A DNA stretch of 64,000 nucleotides from Toxorhynchites rutilus septentrionalis (GCF_029784135.1 NC_073745.1:101532904-101596903), one strand, 5' to 3'. Shown: positions 21,035 through 32,413, counted from the first letter of the stretch. Notes: generated by a model from the sequence alone, not told the origin. Numbers and translations are program-made.

Positions 21035-22406
21035 CCAAAATGTCCTCAATCGTTACGGTGACAAAAACCGACAATCTGTACAGCGGCGCGAAGAATGTCG
21101 TCCTGAAGAGCAGCCCTGGCGCGGCATCGAAAGCAGTATTCGACCGGGAGGATAAATTTGGGGCCCACAACTACCACCCCATTCCGGTGGCACTGGCTCG
21201 GGCCGAAGGAGTCTACGTGTGGGATGTCGAGGGAAAGCGTTACTACGATTTCCTCAGTGCCTATTCGGCCGTTAACCAGGGTCACTGTCATCCCCGAATA
21301 GTGAAAGCCCTCACCGAGCAGGCCCAGATTCTGGCGTTAACATCTAGGTGAGATAACCTCAACCTGATCGCTTCATTTGTTCCGCACTATAACGGTTTTT
21401 TTTTGTTGTTCTCCATAGGGCATTCTACTCGAACGTTTTGGGCGAGTATGAGGAGTACATCACGCGACTGTTCGGCTACGACAAAGTTCTTCCAATGAAC
21501 ACCGGTGTGGAGGGCGGTGAAACGGCGTGCAAGCTCGCACGCAAGTGGGCCTACAAAGTCAAGAAGGTACCGAACAACAAGGCGAAAATCATTTTTGCCG
21601 AGGGCAATTTCTGGGGCCGCACTCTGGCTGCTGTTTCCGCCTCCAATGATCCGTCGAGCTTCGAAGGATTCGGTCCGTTTATGCCCGGATTCGAGTTGGT
21701 TCCGTACAATGATACCGTTGCGCTGGAAAAAGCTCTCCAGGATCCCAACGTTTGTGCCTTCATGGTGGAACCGATTCAGGGAGAGGCGGGCGTCATGGTT
21801 CCGGACGATGGCTATCTGAGAAAGGTTCGCGAGTTATGTACAAAGTACAACGTGCTGTTCATTGCTGATGAAGTTCAAACTGGGCTAGCGCGGACCGGTC
21901 GTATGCTTGCCGTAGATCACGAACAGGTTAAGCCAGATGTGTTGATTCTGGGCAAGGCTCTCTCCGGCGGTATGTATCCGGTGTCGGCAGTACTTGCCAA
22001 CGACGATGTGATGCTGTGCATCAAACCAGGAGAGCATGGTTCCACATACGGAGGAAACCCACTAGGATGCAAGGTTGCCCTGGCAGCTCTGCAAGTTCTG
22101 GTTGATGAGAAACTGGCTGAGAATGCCGAACGCATGGGGCGCAAGCTGCGGGAGTCACTCTCGGAACTTCCCAAAGACCTGGTACCGGTGGTGCGAGGAA
22201 AGGGTCTGCTGAACGCCATTGTGATCGATTCCAAGTACGATGCGTGGGACGTTTGTCTGCGGCTAAAGAACAACGGACTGATCGCCAAGCCCACCCATGG
22301 TGATATTATTCGATTTGCACCTCCACTCACGATCACCGAAGAACAGCTGGATGAGTGCCTGGATATTATCAAGTCCACGATCATGTCTTTCGCAAATGAA
22401 CACTAG
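21035..22406 (+). CDS. Oat: Ornithine aminotransferase (ornithine-oxo-acid transaminase), two coding exons
   Basis: PLP enzyme that exchanges the delta-amino group of ornithine with 2-oxoglutarate to give glutamate semialdehyde, linking arginine/ornithine and proline/glutamate metabolism; the animal enzyme is mitochondrial. The start ATG is 21040 (CCAAA before it). Coding exons are 21040-21347 and 21419-22406, joined across a 71-bp GTGAG...ATAG intron, giving 431 residues, near the usual 430-440. Visible landmarks are [13 protein letters not shown] near residue 40, [40 protein letters not shown], the PLP aspartate in [15 protein letters not shown], the Schiff-base lysine in [16 protein letters not shown] and [12 protein letters not shown]. 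The frame is intact and GC-richer than its surroundings. The N-terminus from this ATG ([18 protein letters not shown]) is short for a targeting sequence and lacks arginine. The longer frame upstream of 21035 is translated intron. Confidence 0.96.
21348..21418 (+). other. Oat: Intron of the aminotransferase gene
   Basis: Begins GTGAGATAAC and ends TTCTCCATAG, 71 nt, a typical short insect intron. It interrupts the codon for the arginine in LTSRAFYSN, a segment conserved across the family, which fixes the splice phase. Confidence 0.95.
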
Positions 22407-22672
22407 GGAGCTCTGCGTCGCAGTCGTATTACAGATAATAGTGCACGAACATTTCTTTATTTCCATATTATTTCATTTAATTACATCATATTTTATCAAT
22501 CTCAAAAAGAGGAGCGAGTTTATTCAGATGACAGCCATAACATAACTCAATGTGAACCGTTTCAATGCAATTCATTGGCATTGGGCATTGGCACTCTAAC
22601 TATCTTGGCACTGAAACTTTGAGAGCTTTGAGGCACCCCCATGTCTGATCGAGCTGATATTTTGCACAGGCC

Positions 22673-22678
22673 AATAAA
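22673..22678 (+). promoter_or_regulatory. Oat: Candidate polyadenylation signal
   Basis: AATAAA 267 nt after the stop codon of the aminotransferase gene, in CCAATAAACAAAATG. It is the first canonical hexamer downstream; earlier variant signals are possible. Confidence 0.5.
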
Positions 22679-22831
22679 CAAAATGTACATGGTCGGTTTT
22701 TTGAATTTGACATGACCATTTCGCTGCCACCCTAGCTAACTTTCTATTGAAATCTATCTATCGGTATATCCCTAAGGGACTGATCAAGCAAAGGGGGCCA
22801 TTTTGGGGTGTGAGGGTGAGAAATGTTTCTA

Positions 22832-23642
22832 CACTGAGAGGAAAATTTTGTATATATGACGATTTTTTTCGTAAATGTTACCAATTCGTTAGTCATTTTC
22901 TACCCTACTAATCATTGGTACATCTTACAAAAAGAAATTGGTAGGCATTATTTTTGTAGGATGGTGGCATGTTGGCCCATCATTGGAGCAGCATTAGTGA
23001 AAACGTTGTTTTTTATTTGTAAGAGATAATGATTGGCGATCTAACGCAAAATGTAAACGATCGGTGAGACATCTGGATTTTGTTTTTGAACTAAGAAAAT
23101 GATGCTAATGTAACCTAAAACTCAAAAACATGCTCAGTCTAATATACATTGAATAGTCAACTGTGCAATTTTAATCCAAGATTAGAAGCTGAAAATTAAA
23201 AGGGAAAGGATTGTGTTGAAGTTTATTTTATAAGATTCGGTGTATTAAGATTTCAGTAGAAGGAATTAAACTTTTGTTTTTCCGCAGCGAAAACAAGTTC
23301 TCGATATCTTTGTGGTCGAGAATATGTTTTCGCCGAAGAGAAACAGAAGTTACATATATTTGAATCTAATAAAAACCAAAAAAAACTTACCTCCGAATAG
23401 CTTTGTTTCCTCAAGAGGAATGACGACTGCGAAGTACGCACATTACAATTCCTAGAAATGAAAACAATCAAGGTTACACATGCTATGAAGTAAAATGTAC
23501 GAATCTTTAGTAGGGATGTGTATTGCATAAGACATCCGTTTTACAAAGTTTTGGTAATATTTACAAAAAATGCGTACATTTTACCAATGTTTCAACTACT
23601 AAAGATTTGGTAGTTGCATTTACTAATGTTTTCCTCCAGTGT
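22832..23642. mobile_element. ACACTGAGAG-type MITE, long copy
   Basis: Ends ACACTGAGAGGAAAATTTTG and, at the right, ATGTTTTCCTCCAGTGTATG, which are imperfect inverted repeats. The interior repeats the theme of this family (TTGGTA, ACCAAT, ACTAATGTT, GTACATTTTACCAA). Relatives are at 60823-61222 and, split in two, at 35229-35449 and 44311-44493. No coding capacity. Confidence 0.65.
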
Positions 23643-23679
23643 ATGATGGTATGACACTCCTCTTCCGGATTGGAGAGGG

Positions 23680-23925
23680 CAAGGCGCCTAGAAGCATATC
23701 CTGAGGTGGGCCAACTTGCTAAAACCACTCTTCAGCCATCTTGGAATCTACTGTATTTTGTTTGTAAACGCTTGAAGCCAAGCTCGCTCGTGATCAGTCT
23801 GTCTCTTTCATACTTCAAGCAAAAATTCCCCTTCTGTTTTCTTCCGTACTGTTTTCATATACCGCTCCCCTGACCAACTTAGTGACGAAACGGCCTCACC
23901 TTAGGACATACCTCTAGGCGCCTTG
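23680..23925. mobile_element. AAGGCGCCTAG-type MITE, intact copy
   Basis: About 246 bp with ends AAGGCGCCTAGAAGCATATC and, at the right, the inverse GACATACCTCTAGGCGCCTT. The interior (GGGCCAACTTGCTAAAACCA, CTTCAGCCATCTTGGAA, GCTCGTGATCAGT) is shared with 50255-50491 and 51601-51830. It has no ORF of note. Confidence 0.8.
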
Positions 23926-24179
23926 AGAGTAGGAGTCCCATAAAAATAATACACATATTTCAACCAAACATGACAATTGAAAATTTTCGGAAAACTATGA
24001 CGGAAAATGGGAAAATTCGGCAAATTTAATTCCCATATGTTCTACAATTACATAGTGACAAGCGTTGCTAGTCCATTTGATGTTTGGTGTGGTATTCGAT
24101 ATCATATAAATAAATACTCAGGTATTGCCAAGAAATAATTACCCATTTATTGCACGCTTATCAGGCACGTTTATTCTCT
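23926..24179. other. No gene recognised
   Basis: AT-rich spacer between the MITE and the truncated 3' end of the gypsy element. It does not match sequence on the other side of that element, so it is not an obvious LTR. Confidence 0.4.
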
Positions 24180-24829
24180 TCACTTCCAATCTAAACTGTC
24201 AAACCTATCTTCGGTCAGGGCAGTACTAAGGTTTGTATGTTTAATCTCGCAGGGCCATACTCGATAGTCGGTACTTGCTGGAACGGTTTCTATGTCTTCT
24301 AGAGCTGGAATTTTGGATCGAATATTGTGTCCATAGAGCAGTTCAGTCGGAGTTCTGCCTGTAGTGGAATGTGGTGTCGTATAGTACATCATGAGGTAAT
24401 CTCGAAGGTCTTGTTTCCAATCTCTGCCAAGTGAGTTTTTTTGCCGTGTTTTCTGCAGTAATCGTCGAATTCAATTCCAACAAATTGTTTAGTGTTATCC
24501 AAAGTTATCGTGCGTGGATAGCCCAATCTCGTGAAAATTTTGTCAAATCGATCGACCGTCTCTTTTGCTGTTATTTTCAGCATAATTTCTACTTCCTTAT
24601 AGCGACTGTAATAGTCGATCACTACAAGTAAGTAATTACTACATGGCATCGGTCCAAGAAAGTCGATAGCTATATCCACCCAGGGTTTGGTAGGCAATAA
24701 ACGGCGGTTCATCGGTTCTGGCTTGCTAGGTAATTCTACCAAACGACATTCCTCACACGAAGTAATGCGTTGTACGACGTCTCTATCCATATCAGGACAC
24801 CAAGCTCGGTCTCTAAGTCGACGTTTCAT
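24180..24829 (-). pseudogene. Ty3/gypsy integrase region, with internal deletion
   Basis: Downstream end of the pol region of a gypsy element. The - strand reads CxxC remnants of the zinc-binding domain (SCEECRLVE), then IAIDFLGPMP with the first catalytic Asp and LDNTKQF, where SDNGxQF with the second Asp is expected. After YCRKHG the frame jumps to a segment equivalent to WKQDLRDYLMMYYTTPHSTT; the intervening stretch, which should hold the catalytic Glu, is missing. The C-terminal part ends at RVWPCEIKHTNL. Two frames are needed and the third catalytic residue is absent, so this is non-functional. Confidence 0.85.
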
Positions 24830-24903
24830 TACGGACTCTCCCGGGTGTCCTTCGTGTGCTAGGTCTACGTATTCGAGATCTCAAACTACCTGGAACGACT
24901 AAC

Positions 24904-25410
24904 TTATTCCCGCGCACGACCAACTCTCCTATGCATCCTAACTTTTGGTACTTTTTTAAATGGTAGAAAAGGCTTTGCTTCCAGATGATCCCATTGGGCA
25001 GATCGCAAACATTCCTTTATGACTTTCAAAGCATCGTCGGAATTCGCTGCTTCCTCTATTTCTGTAACGTCAATGGCAACTGATTCTACTACGGCAAGTA
25101 TCATAAATGTACTTTCAGTGTCAAATTCTTTCGATGTAGGATTGTTGACCAATCTTAAAAGTGGGTCCGCAATATTGCCTGTTCCTTTGCGGTATTTCAC
25201 GACGAATGAGAAGGACTGAAGGCGTAATACATACCTCTCGATTCTAGAGCAGGGTCTAGACGTTGGTTGGAAAATAGCCTCAAGAGGCTTGTGATCGGTC
25301 TCCAGTTCAAACACGCGACCAATGAGGTATATTGAAAATCTCTCCACTGCCCAGACTAAAGCTAGCGCCTCTTTTTCAGTCTGGCAATATCGACGCTTCG
25401 TCTGTGTCAA
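24904..25410 (-). pseudogene. Ty3/gypsy RNase H region
   Basis: 168 codons in the same frame as the RT block. It begins TQTKRRYCQTEKEALALVWA with the conserved Glu of the RNase H fold, then RVFELETDHKPLEAIF with the catalytic Asp, and RIERYVLRLQSFSFVVKY before the linker to integrase (RKGTGNIADPLLRL). It is separated from the RT by a short disrupted stretch and from integrase by a frameshift. Confidence 0.88.
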
Positions 25411-25500
25411 GGTTTTACTGGCATATGCGATTGGGCGAAGTTCATGGTCGTTTGTTCCTTTAAATTGGATTAATACAGCCCCTAATGCTACCGGCGTCAG

Positions 25501-26517
25501 CTATCGCTCTAGCTCGAAGTGTGTTATCAAAAAACCATAATGTTCAGCGTTTGATATCATTTGTTTCAATTTCACAAACGCTTTCTCTTGTTCGGTGCCG
25601 CAATAAAACTTGACACCTGAATGCGTGAGCTCACGAAGAGGTGTTACCACTGTAGCAAGATGAGGGAGGGATCTGCAAACGTATGTAACAAGGCCTAAAA
25701 AACTGCGGACCTCCTCCGGAGTCGAAGGAGCTCTGAAATTTTGTAGAGCTTCAACCTTGCATTCCGATAGTTGTACTCCTTCTGGTGTGATTGTGTGCCC
25801 CAAGAATTCGAGCTTCGATACTTTAAAAATTCACTTCGATTGGTTCAGCAGCACTCCTCTTTCATTCAGGATGCTTAACACCTTTTCCAGAGCTACATCG
25901 TGTTTCTGTTCGGAACTACCGAAGATCAATATATCGTCGATGAAATTCACTGCATTCTTACTGCATGGACTTAAAATCTGTTCCATTACGCGTTGGAATA
26001 TTTCAGGCGCAACCACCACTCCATACATTAAACGTTTGTACCGAAATAATCCCATGTGAGTAATAAAAGTTGTGATGTAACGACTATCTTTATCCAGCTC
26101 TATCTGGTGGAAGGCCTCTTTTATGTCCAAATGGCTGAAAACTTTCGCAGAAGCAAATCGTGGTAGAAACTGTTCAATGGTAGGCATTATATGTCGTTCT
26201 CGCAAAATCGCCGTATTCGCTCGGCGCATTTCCACGCATAAACGTAGGTCCCCATTGTCCTTGATGAACGTGACCAATGGAGAAACCCATTGACAACCAC
26301 CTTCGACAGGTTCTATTATATCGTTAGTCAATAGCGACCTGAGTTTCTCTTCTATCTTGGTCATCAGCGCAATTGGAGGACGACGAGGTTGCTGACACAC
26401 TGGTGTAATTGATTTATCAATTGGAATTTGAACTAGCACTCCTTTGATTTTAGAGGAAGGATGACTTTCCTTCGATTCAATCGCGTTAACATATGTGCTG
26501 GGCAAACCGATGTGCAA
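25501..26517 (-). pseudogene. Ty3/gypsy reverse transcriptase
   Basis: RT fingers and palm in order: IDKSITPVCQQPRRPPIALM, the plastic segment LRSLLTNDIIEPVEGGCQWV with SPLVTFIKDNGDLRLC, HLDIKEAFHQIELD with the first catalytic Asp, RLMYGVVVAPEIFQ, and the active-site NFIDDILIFG (F-I-D-D in place of Y-x-D-D). A single in-frame TGA near 25830 separates the thumb (LEFLGHTITPEGVQ, PSTPEEVRSFLGLVTYV). Similar to K02A2.6/mag-like gypsy lineages. Adjacent parts in the same frame confirm one original gag-pol gene. Confidence 0.9.
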
Positions 26518-26519
26518 TA

Positions 26520-27522
26520 CGCCTTATTTAGTTGCAGTTAAACGACCCAGTAAACACTGCTGGCCACCCTGTATAACATAGAAGGATGCTTGGCATTCGA
26601 TTATTTTTCCTGTATCTTCGACCGACACCGTTGTATCGAATTTTCCCAGCACAGTTAATGGCATAGTTGGACTACCATAAGGAAGAAATATCTCAGGACA
26701 CACAGTCGACTGATCCCATACATTAATTCCATTTGCTTTCAGGTACCGCCATGATCTTTCATTAACAATATTCTTTTTGCACCCTTAATCTATCATCATT
26801 TGTGTCATCACACCTCTAAGCTTGAGCCACATGAAGTCGTCGCCATCACTAATACTGAATACAAAATTGCGGGTATCGGTTGCATTTTCTCTATTAGCAA
26901 TTTCGTGTACACGTTCGATTTTCGGTCGCCTATTCGGTGGGAATGATTGTTCGGAATTCCGTTTCAGAGAGCCAGTACGACATTTCGTGGCGAAATGTCC
27001 AATTCGTTTACATTTATTGCATTCTTTTGTCTTAGCTGGACACATTGGATCATAGCCAGTATGATTTACTTTACCGCGCCGAAAACACTCTCGCCTTATC
27101 GATCACACTTATCGATCTACTTTCTTCCATCGTCTTACCGAAGTTGCACTTTCCAGCCTGTTCCTGACATCTGAGCATGAATTTTTCCAAACTTTCATCA
27201 GAATCCGGTTTCAGCGTCCAAAACACATTTCTTTCGAAAGTGTCGTGTTGTTTTGGTGAGGAGTACGTATCGAGTTTAGAAATTGCCACTTGGTAGGGGT
27301 CAATTGTTTTTTCTCTGTTCTCTTGAACATCTGCACCTGGTATGGACAGGAAGGTCCTGCTTTTGCTAAAAACACATGTTTGATTCTTGCTTTGTCTGTC
27401 TCTCCGGTCGCCGCTACAATGTACTCAAAATGCCGTTTATATTTGAGCCATTCACTGCGGATGCTGTTCCGCGGTAGTTGCTTAAATTTGAACTGCGGAA
27501 TCTCCCACTTTTCCATTGCCAA
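26520..27522 (-). pseudogene. Ty3/gypsy gag and protease region
   Basis: Starts at ATG 27522 (MAMEKWEIPQFKFKQLPR), then the capsid-like region in two frames and a zinc knuckle CNKCKRIGHFATKC near 26990-27045. The protease follows in the RT frame; its active-site triplet D-S/T-G is visible as D-stop-G, because the middle codon is TAA (- strand, 26785-26787). A flap-like LLGRLTATK segment lies just before the RT. Two frameshifts and this nonsense codon inactivate it. Confidence 0.85.
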
Positions 27523-28010
27523 AAAGTGTCACACAACAGCGTACTGCTGTCAAGTGTCGGTTCTAATCGTTATCTGCTTGATTAACCTTAAATCGCTTTT
27601 ACTGATTTTTTTTGTACCGCTCTCACGAGCCGCTACCTAAAAGTAGCATAAAAGAATAAAATATAAGAATCTTTTGTTTCTTCGCCACTCACCAGGTAGC
27701 CTACCACTGTTAGTGGTAATTTTCTACGCCGTTCCACGCCAGGCGATGAATGGTGAGTCTGTAGGCGTAGATGATGGGACGTCGCGTGCGCGCACAACGT
27801 GTAGCGGTGTCGTGTCGCACTTCCCCTTTATGCGCAAGTGATGACGACGGTTGCTCTGCGCGACCACGTGGATTAACGAAAGTCGTGGTCCTCTCCAAAC
27901 TTCGTTAATGGGGTCAGGAAACGGCTCCTTTCTACACATCGCAAAGAATAAAAAAACACCACACATACGCCACAATTAACTTTTATAATAGCCACGTGCC
28001 TTGGAACTCG
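27523..28010 (-). other. Possible gypsy 5' leader or LTR remnant
   Basis: Upstream of gag on the - strand. TATTATAAAAG (around 27993-27983, - strand) is a possible TATA box, and TGGTGAGTGGCG near 27690 is a possible primer-binding site. No matching second LTR was found beyond 24180, so LTR status is unproven. The frames here show no conserved domains. Confidence 0.3.
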
Positions 28011-29769
28011 AAGCTTACCTCTTAGTTTTGCTTCGGGGGAACACCAGCGGGAAATAAACCTCTTCCGATTTCTCGGGATACTATTTATTTCCTAATATTA
28101 ACTAAATTATATACAGAAAACAAAGAAACAAAAAAAAACTAAACAATTCAATGCACTGTCTAGCACATGTAGCCTTTAAACTACAGTACCCTTTTACCGT
28201 CCACTCGCGATGCAGAACAACTTATCCGCTCCTGCCGTTTTCACTGTCGAAGTCGGAATGGCAAGCATATCTCAAGATCCTCAGATCAGCGAAACATTCA
28301 TTGGAACCGGAATTACGTAATAGTTAACGATGTTAACTATTCCGTATTCACACCGAAATTCCCCTGCGCTTTCAAGCATTCGCGGGCAATGCCCTTCAAC
28401 CTCCCGAGCACAGTTCAAGTCGAAGCGCTCGCCGGGTTTTGAAATTTAAAGAACAAGAAAACCCTGTATCGTACAAAGTATCGCCATTCATCGCTGGGAA
28501 CGGCGATAAAGCAGAACAACTCAGCGTAAATCCTAGGTCGTGAGTAGAACCTTCTTGATCCGTAAGAACATGCGCATGTAGGATAAGAATAGAAAGCCAC
28601 ACCACTAACAATAAAAACCACACAACAATGCCACACCGCGAAGCACTACGCCGATGGTAGACCAATGCCCATCGGTATAGAACTCCCAAAATCGATATGA
28701 GCGAATAGTCATGATAGTAAACGCACCATTCTGAATCTTTTGAGCGCTATGGTTCGAGGGTTCGAAACCGATAGTAGTTATACGTAGCAAATAAAATTCA
28801 ATGTTTAGAGTTAAATTTATGATGCATTAAACGTTTTCTGGGTTCATGTTATGAATGAGTTTCGTGATTGAGTTTAGTTGTGTAGTGTTTAAATGAGTTA
28901 ATTTATGTAAATAAATAAATGTTGAGATAGAGTAGAGTAGATCTAAAAGGCTCTACATTTATTGGCTGGCGGTGTAGCCTAAAAACCCGACAAACCGATT
29001 AATTTTTCAGTTGGTCACGAGTCCAGGGTTGGGACTCCTCTTCTTGTGAAGCTTTGCAACCCCCGCGCACGTCTCTGAAACTGGTTTTTCAAGGTGGGTG
29101 GAGCGGACATAATTAAGTTGGTCCAGTGGGGAGAACTTTTCGGCATAATCGGTATCAATTTGACCGGTCGAAGGATTTTCTATTGTTAGAATTGCGGAAC
29201 GCGGACAAACGGTGTCGCGGGTCTGACTGTAGCGCAGGTGAAAGTCGCTGAACAAGCCGGGGTTTGGAAGGAAAGGACAAACCCGCCCTTAGGTGTTGGG
29301 TGTCTGATCGCCGGGCAAAGCGAAAACACGGCGGTTGATCTCCCTCGCGGGAGTGGCGCTTAAGCCAACCGCTTACCTGCGTAAACCCTCCGGTAGCGAC
29401 GAACTCGCGCGTTACATTTGGCTACCGTGCTACAACTTTTTGCCACTTTCATGAAATGTATCTTGTTTACATGTGTGAGCTGCTGGTGTAATATGTTATC
29501 ATACGAATACACTGTTGTCGAATTTTTATGCTCGTTTGCTTCAAAAAGGCCAATGCGCACTTTTGCCCCGTGTGCATTTTTACCCCGCACTACTCTACGA
29601 GTTTGGGTTTGTTGAAAAGCCACAAGTGTCGAGTTTCTAATACTACCATAAGGCATTGAATTATTCACTTTTATGTTTTTTAACGATTTTCCTGAAAGAG
29701 AAATTATGATCATGGTTGTCTACCTCTGGTCATGGTTTGTCCGTTTTTGAATGAAAAAATTGTAAGGGG
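28011..29769. other. No gene recognised
   Basis: Moderately GC-rich DNA with frames on the - strand (28689-28396, 29255-29007, 29713-29360) that I do not recognise. 28396-28689 encodes one hydrophobic stretch (GIVVWFLLLVVWLSILIL) that may be chance. GCGCGTTACATTTGGCTACC near 29410 resembles an LTR-end/primer-site junction, but no paired LTR is present. Confidence 0.35.
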
Positions 29770-30410
29770 TTGTATCTAGGACACGACCGCATATTTTCGA
29801 CGTAGAACTACGCAATTATTTTATGCAATCCACTTGTTTACCATTTCGAATATTATTTTAGAATGCATCGAAATTTTTGTAATAGATTATGCTCTTCGTT
29901 ACAAATAAATTTGATTAACGTCCTTTTACGTTTGATATTATGCCTAGGACTACCAAAATATATGAACGGAAATATTGTCAAACTATCATTGTATTTTACA
30001 TTTGCCTCTGAAATTATTTCACATTTCATGTTTACGTAATTCTCGAACCGCGAAATTTCATTCGCCCCCTAGTATCTCAAATGACGATTTTTCCAGGCTT
30101 CTCAGTTTAAAAGTATGTTTTAGGGAAACATATTCTGGTCTGCACAACGACAAGCGAGTACAAAAATACTCAACACCAAAAAATACCTCCGACTTGCATG
30201 TATTTGCAAAGCGGATTCCCCCAGGCAAATTGATTTTAATTTCCGTGTTAGGGAAACACAGCTCGGTGGGTACAAAAATACCCCCGACTTGCATGTATAT
30301 TTGCAAAGCGGATTTCCCCAGGTACATCGATTTTGAAGTCTGTGTTGGGGAAACCGTAAATCGGGCCAATCAAAACTTGGCAGTTAGGGCGTTTAGATAA
30401 CATTTATTAA
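29770..30410 (-). repeat. Dispersed unit related to the 42.8-44.3 kb repeat
   Basis: On the - strand it begins with a CCAAT-type box (TTTTGATTGGCCC), followed by two tandem units of about 105 bp sharing TTCCCTAACAC/TTTCCCCAACACAG, CTGGGGGAAATC-type words and a GTACCCACCGAGCTG segment, and ends at 29812-29770 with CTACGTCGAAAATATGCGGT plus GTGTCC. The same order (GATTGGTCG, GGGAACTTTTGTTCCCA, CTGGGGGAAATC, CCTACGTCAGCTATGCGG) is seen at 43220-44300. The 103-codon frame on the - strand is a repeat translation rather than a gene. Confidence 0.65.
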
Positions 30411-30505
30411 TTGTGATAGATGCGTAGAAATATTTCCTATCAATTGTTGCAAACATCTTTCCGATCTGTTAAGAAATGTTCGAGTTATAAGCATTCGAAA
30501 TACGG

Positions 30506-30605
30506 GTAGGGTTAGCACACAAATCGGCAGAACAAATGTATGGGAAAAAAGGAAGTTCTTCCAGTTTTCATGAATTTAAACCGTTTAGAGATTAGCGAAT
30601 TGTAA
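30506..30605. repeat. Left part of older repeat split by MITE insertion
   Basis: Matches 19695-19770. It ends at GAATTGTAA, where the TAA is the left target-site duplication of the MITE. The right part resumes at 34344. Confidence 0.7.
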
Positions 30606-30711
30606 GGCGTCGTGCACAAATTACGTAACGCGATAAGGGGGGAGGGGGGTCGAGGTTGCGTTACTTTCTGCGCAATTTCTCTAGGAAATTGCGTTACGTA
30701 GGGGGGAAGGG

Positions 30712-30937
30712 TGTTGAGGAGCAATATCTGCATTTAGCTCAGTGTATGATTTAGCCCCCATTTAGTACGGCGCCCATGAGTTGGTGCGATGAAAAGGAAC
30801 AAAAGATATTTTAACAGCTTCTAGAATGTTCCATTATTACAGTTTGCATTACACACGAATAAACACGTTTTTTTTGTACTTTGTAGCTATTAATCGCGGT
30901 GTTTAATTATTTCCCGTCCGAATTCCATTGCCTAATA
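30712..30937 (+). repeat. copia 5' LTR
   Basis: 226 bp from TGTTGAGGAGCA to CATTGCCTAATA. The left flank AAGGG (30707-30711) equals the bases after the 3' LTR remnant (34292-34296), a 5-bp target duplication. The primer-binding site follows directly. Its last 41 bp are repeated at 34251-34291. Confidence 0.88.
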
Positions 30938-30952
30938 GGTTATGGGCCCAGA
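30938..30952 (+). other. copia primer-binding site
   Basis: GGTTATGGGCCCAGA immediately after the LTR. Drosophila copia has the closely similar GGTTATGGGCCCAG, complementary to an internal part of initiator methionine tRNA (half-tRNA priming), so this element likely primes the same way. Confidence 0.85.
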
Positions 30953-31014
30953 ATTCGCGTGTTAGGGAAGTGTTTATGATTAAGTGCGTATTCCGCGGGT
31001 GATAATCCGAGAAA

Positions 31015-32385
31015 ATGGAACGTGAGTCAGAACTTGTGCGGATTCCGATGTTTGATGGCACAAACTTCCCATCATGGAAGTTCCGCATTTTGATCGTGCT
31101 AGAGGAGCATGATTTGAAGGAATGTGTGGAACAGGAGGTGGAGGAAGTGGAGGCGTTGACTATCAAGGAGGAGGACAGCGCAGCCAACAAGGAAGCAAAG
31201 GAAAAGGAGGCGGAAAAGCGGAGAAAGAAAGACCGCCGGTGCAAGTCGTTACTTATTTCCCGGATTTGTGACAGCCATTTAGAGTACGTACAGGATCAGG
31301 CAACACCGAAGGCTATGTGGTTGGCTCTGCATAAAGTGTTCGAAAGGAAAAGTATTGCGAGCCGATTACACTTGAAGAAAAAGTTGCTTACTTTGCGGCA
31401 TGAGAGTGGAACCAGTTTGCAGGAGCACTTTTTAGTTTTCGATCGAGTTGTGCGTGAATATAAAGCGACAGGCGCGGTGATTGACAACATCGATATAGTT
31501 TGTCATCTACTGTTGACGCTGGGACCCAAGTTTGCGACGGTCGTTACTGCGTTGGAAACGATGCCGGAGGAGAATTTGACATTAGAGTTTGTCTAATGCA
31601 GACTGCTTGATGAGGAGATCAAGTATAAGGGAACAGATTTCGGTTTGAGTGCCCCCAAGCGTGAGCCAGCTGCTTTTGTCGGTAAGTCGACAGGCACGAA
31701 AAATAAATGGAAGTGTTTCGTGTGCCAGAAGATTGGTCACAAAGCGGCAGAGTGCCCTGATCGCGAGAAAAAGAAAATCGACAAGAAGAAACCAAGTGCG
31801 AACGTAACGGAAGAAAGTGGTGGATTGTGTTTTGCTGCCGGAACTGATTATGACGAAATGAAAATAAAGTGGTTAGCAGATTCTGGTGCTTCGGAACATA
31901 TGACAAATGATAAGAACATCTTCGAAACGTTAGTACCCTTACAGGAACCGATTGAGATTGCGGTTGCGTTGAGTGGAAAGTCCGCTGTAGCGAAATTTCA
32001 TGGTAATGTTAAAATGATCGCCGCGAGTGGAAATGTGAAACGCCAGTGCACGTTGGAAAACGTACTGTACGCCCCAGACCTACGGTGTAATCTGTTTTCG
32101 ATCCGTAAGGTGGATATGGCGGGCATGGAAGTAGTTTTCAAGAACGGTGGTGTTAATGTTTTGAAAAACGGTGAAGTAGTCGCGTGTGGTCAGCGTCATG
32201 GATTACAGTATGAGATGGATTTCTACGCAAAGAAAGGTGATACTTCGTTAATGTATTCATGTGGGAAGATTCAGAAGTGCAATGAACTGTGGCACAAGCG
32301 TTTCGGGCACTTAAGTGAGAAGAATCTGGAAAACATAATGAAGAAGAAAATGGTGAATGGTATTGACAACAGTGGCAGTAGTTGT
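31015..32385 (+). pseudogene. copia gag, protease and integrase N-terminal region
   Basis: ATG 31015 begins MERESELVRIPMFDGTNFPS, a copia-type Gag (UBN2-like: LDPFKG-like region, then MWLALHKVFERKSIASRLHL and LTLGPKFATVVTAL). A TAA at 31594 breaks the frame; it continues in the same frame with the zinc knuckle CFVCQKIGHKAAEC, the protease active site WLADSGASEHMT and the pre-integrase LWHKRFGHLSEKNL. The frame is lost at about 32373-32442, where a 61-bp insertion flanked by TGGCAGTAG repeats interrupts the start of integrase. Not functional. Confidence 0.92.
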
Positions 32386-32413
32386 TGTTTATTAAAGACA
32401 CTTTACCATTACT

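Noticed and set aside
21917..22384. 155-codon frame antisense to the aminotransferase
   Set aside because: Shadow of a GC-richer coding exon in another frame.
28396..28689. Possible small membrane protein
   Set aside because: One hydrophobic run only, no start context, and no homology that I can name.
29360..29460. LTR end and primer site (TTTGGCTACCGTGCTACAAC)
   Set aside because: Suggestive, but no second LTR, no target duplication and no coding region in the matching orientation.
30058..30369. 103-codon frame with repeated CFPNTEIKINLPGG-like segments
   Set aside because: It is the translation of a dispersed tandem repeat also present in other phases at 43260-43460.
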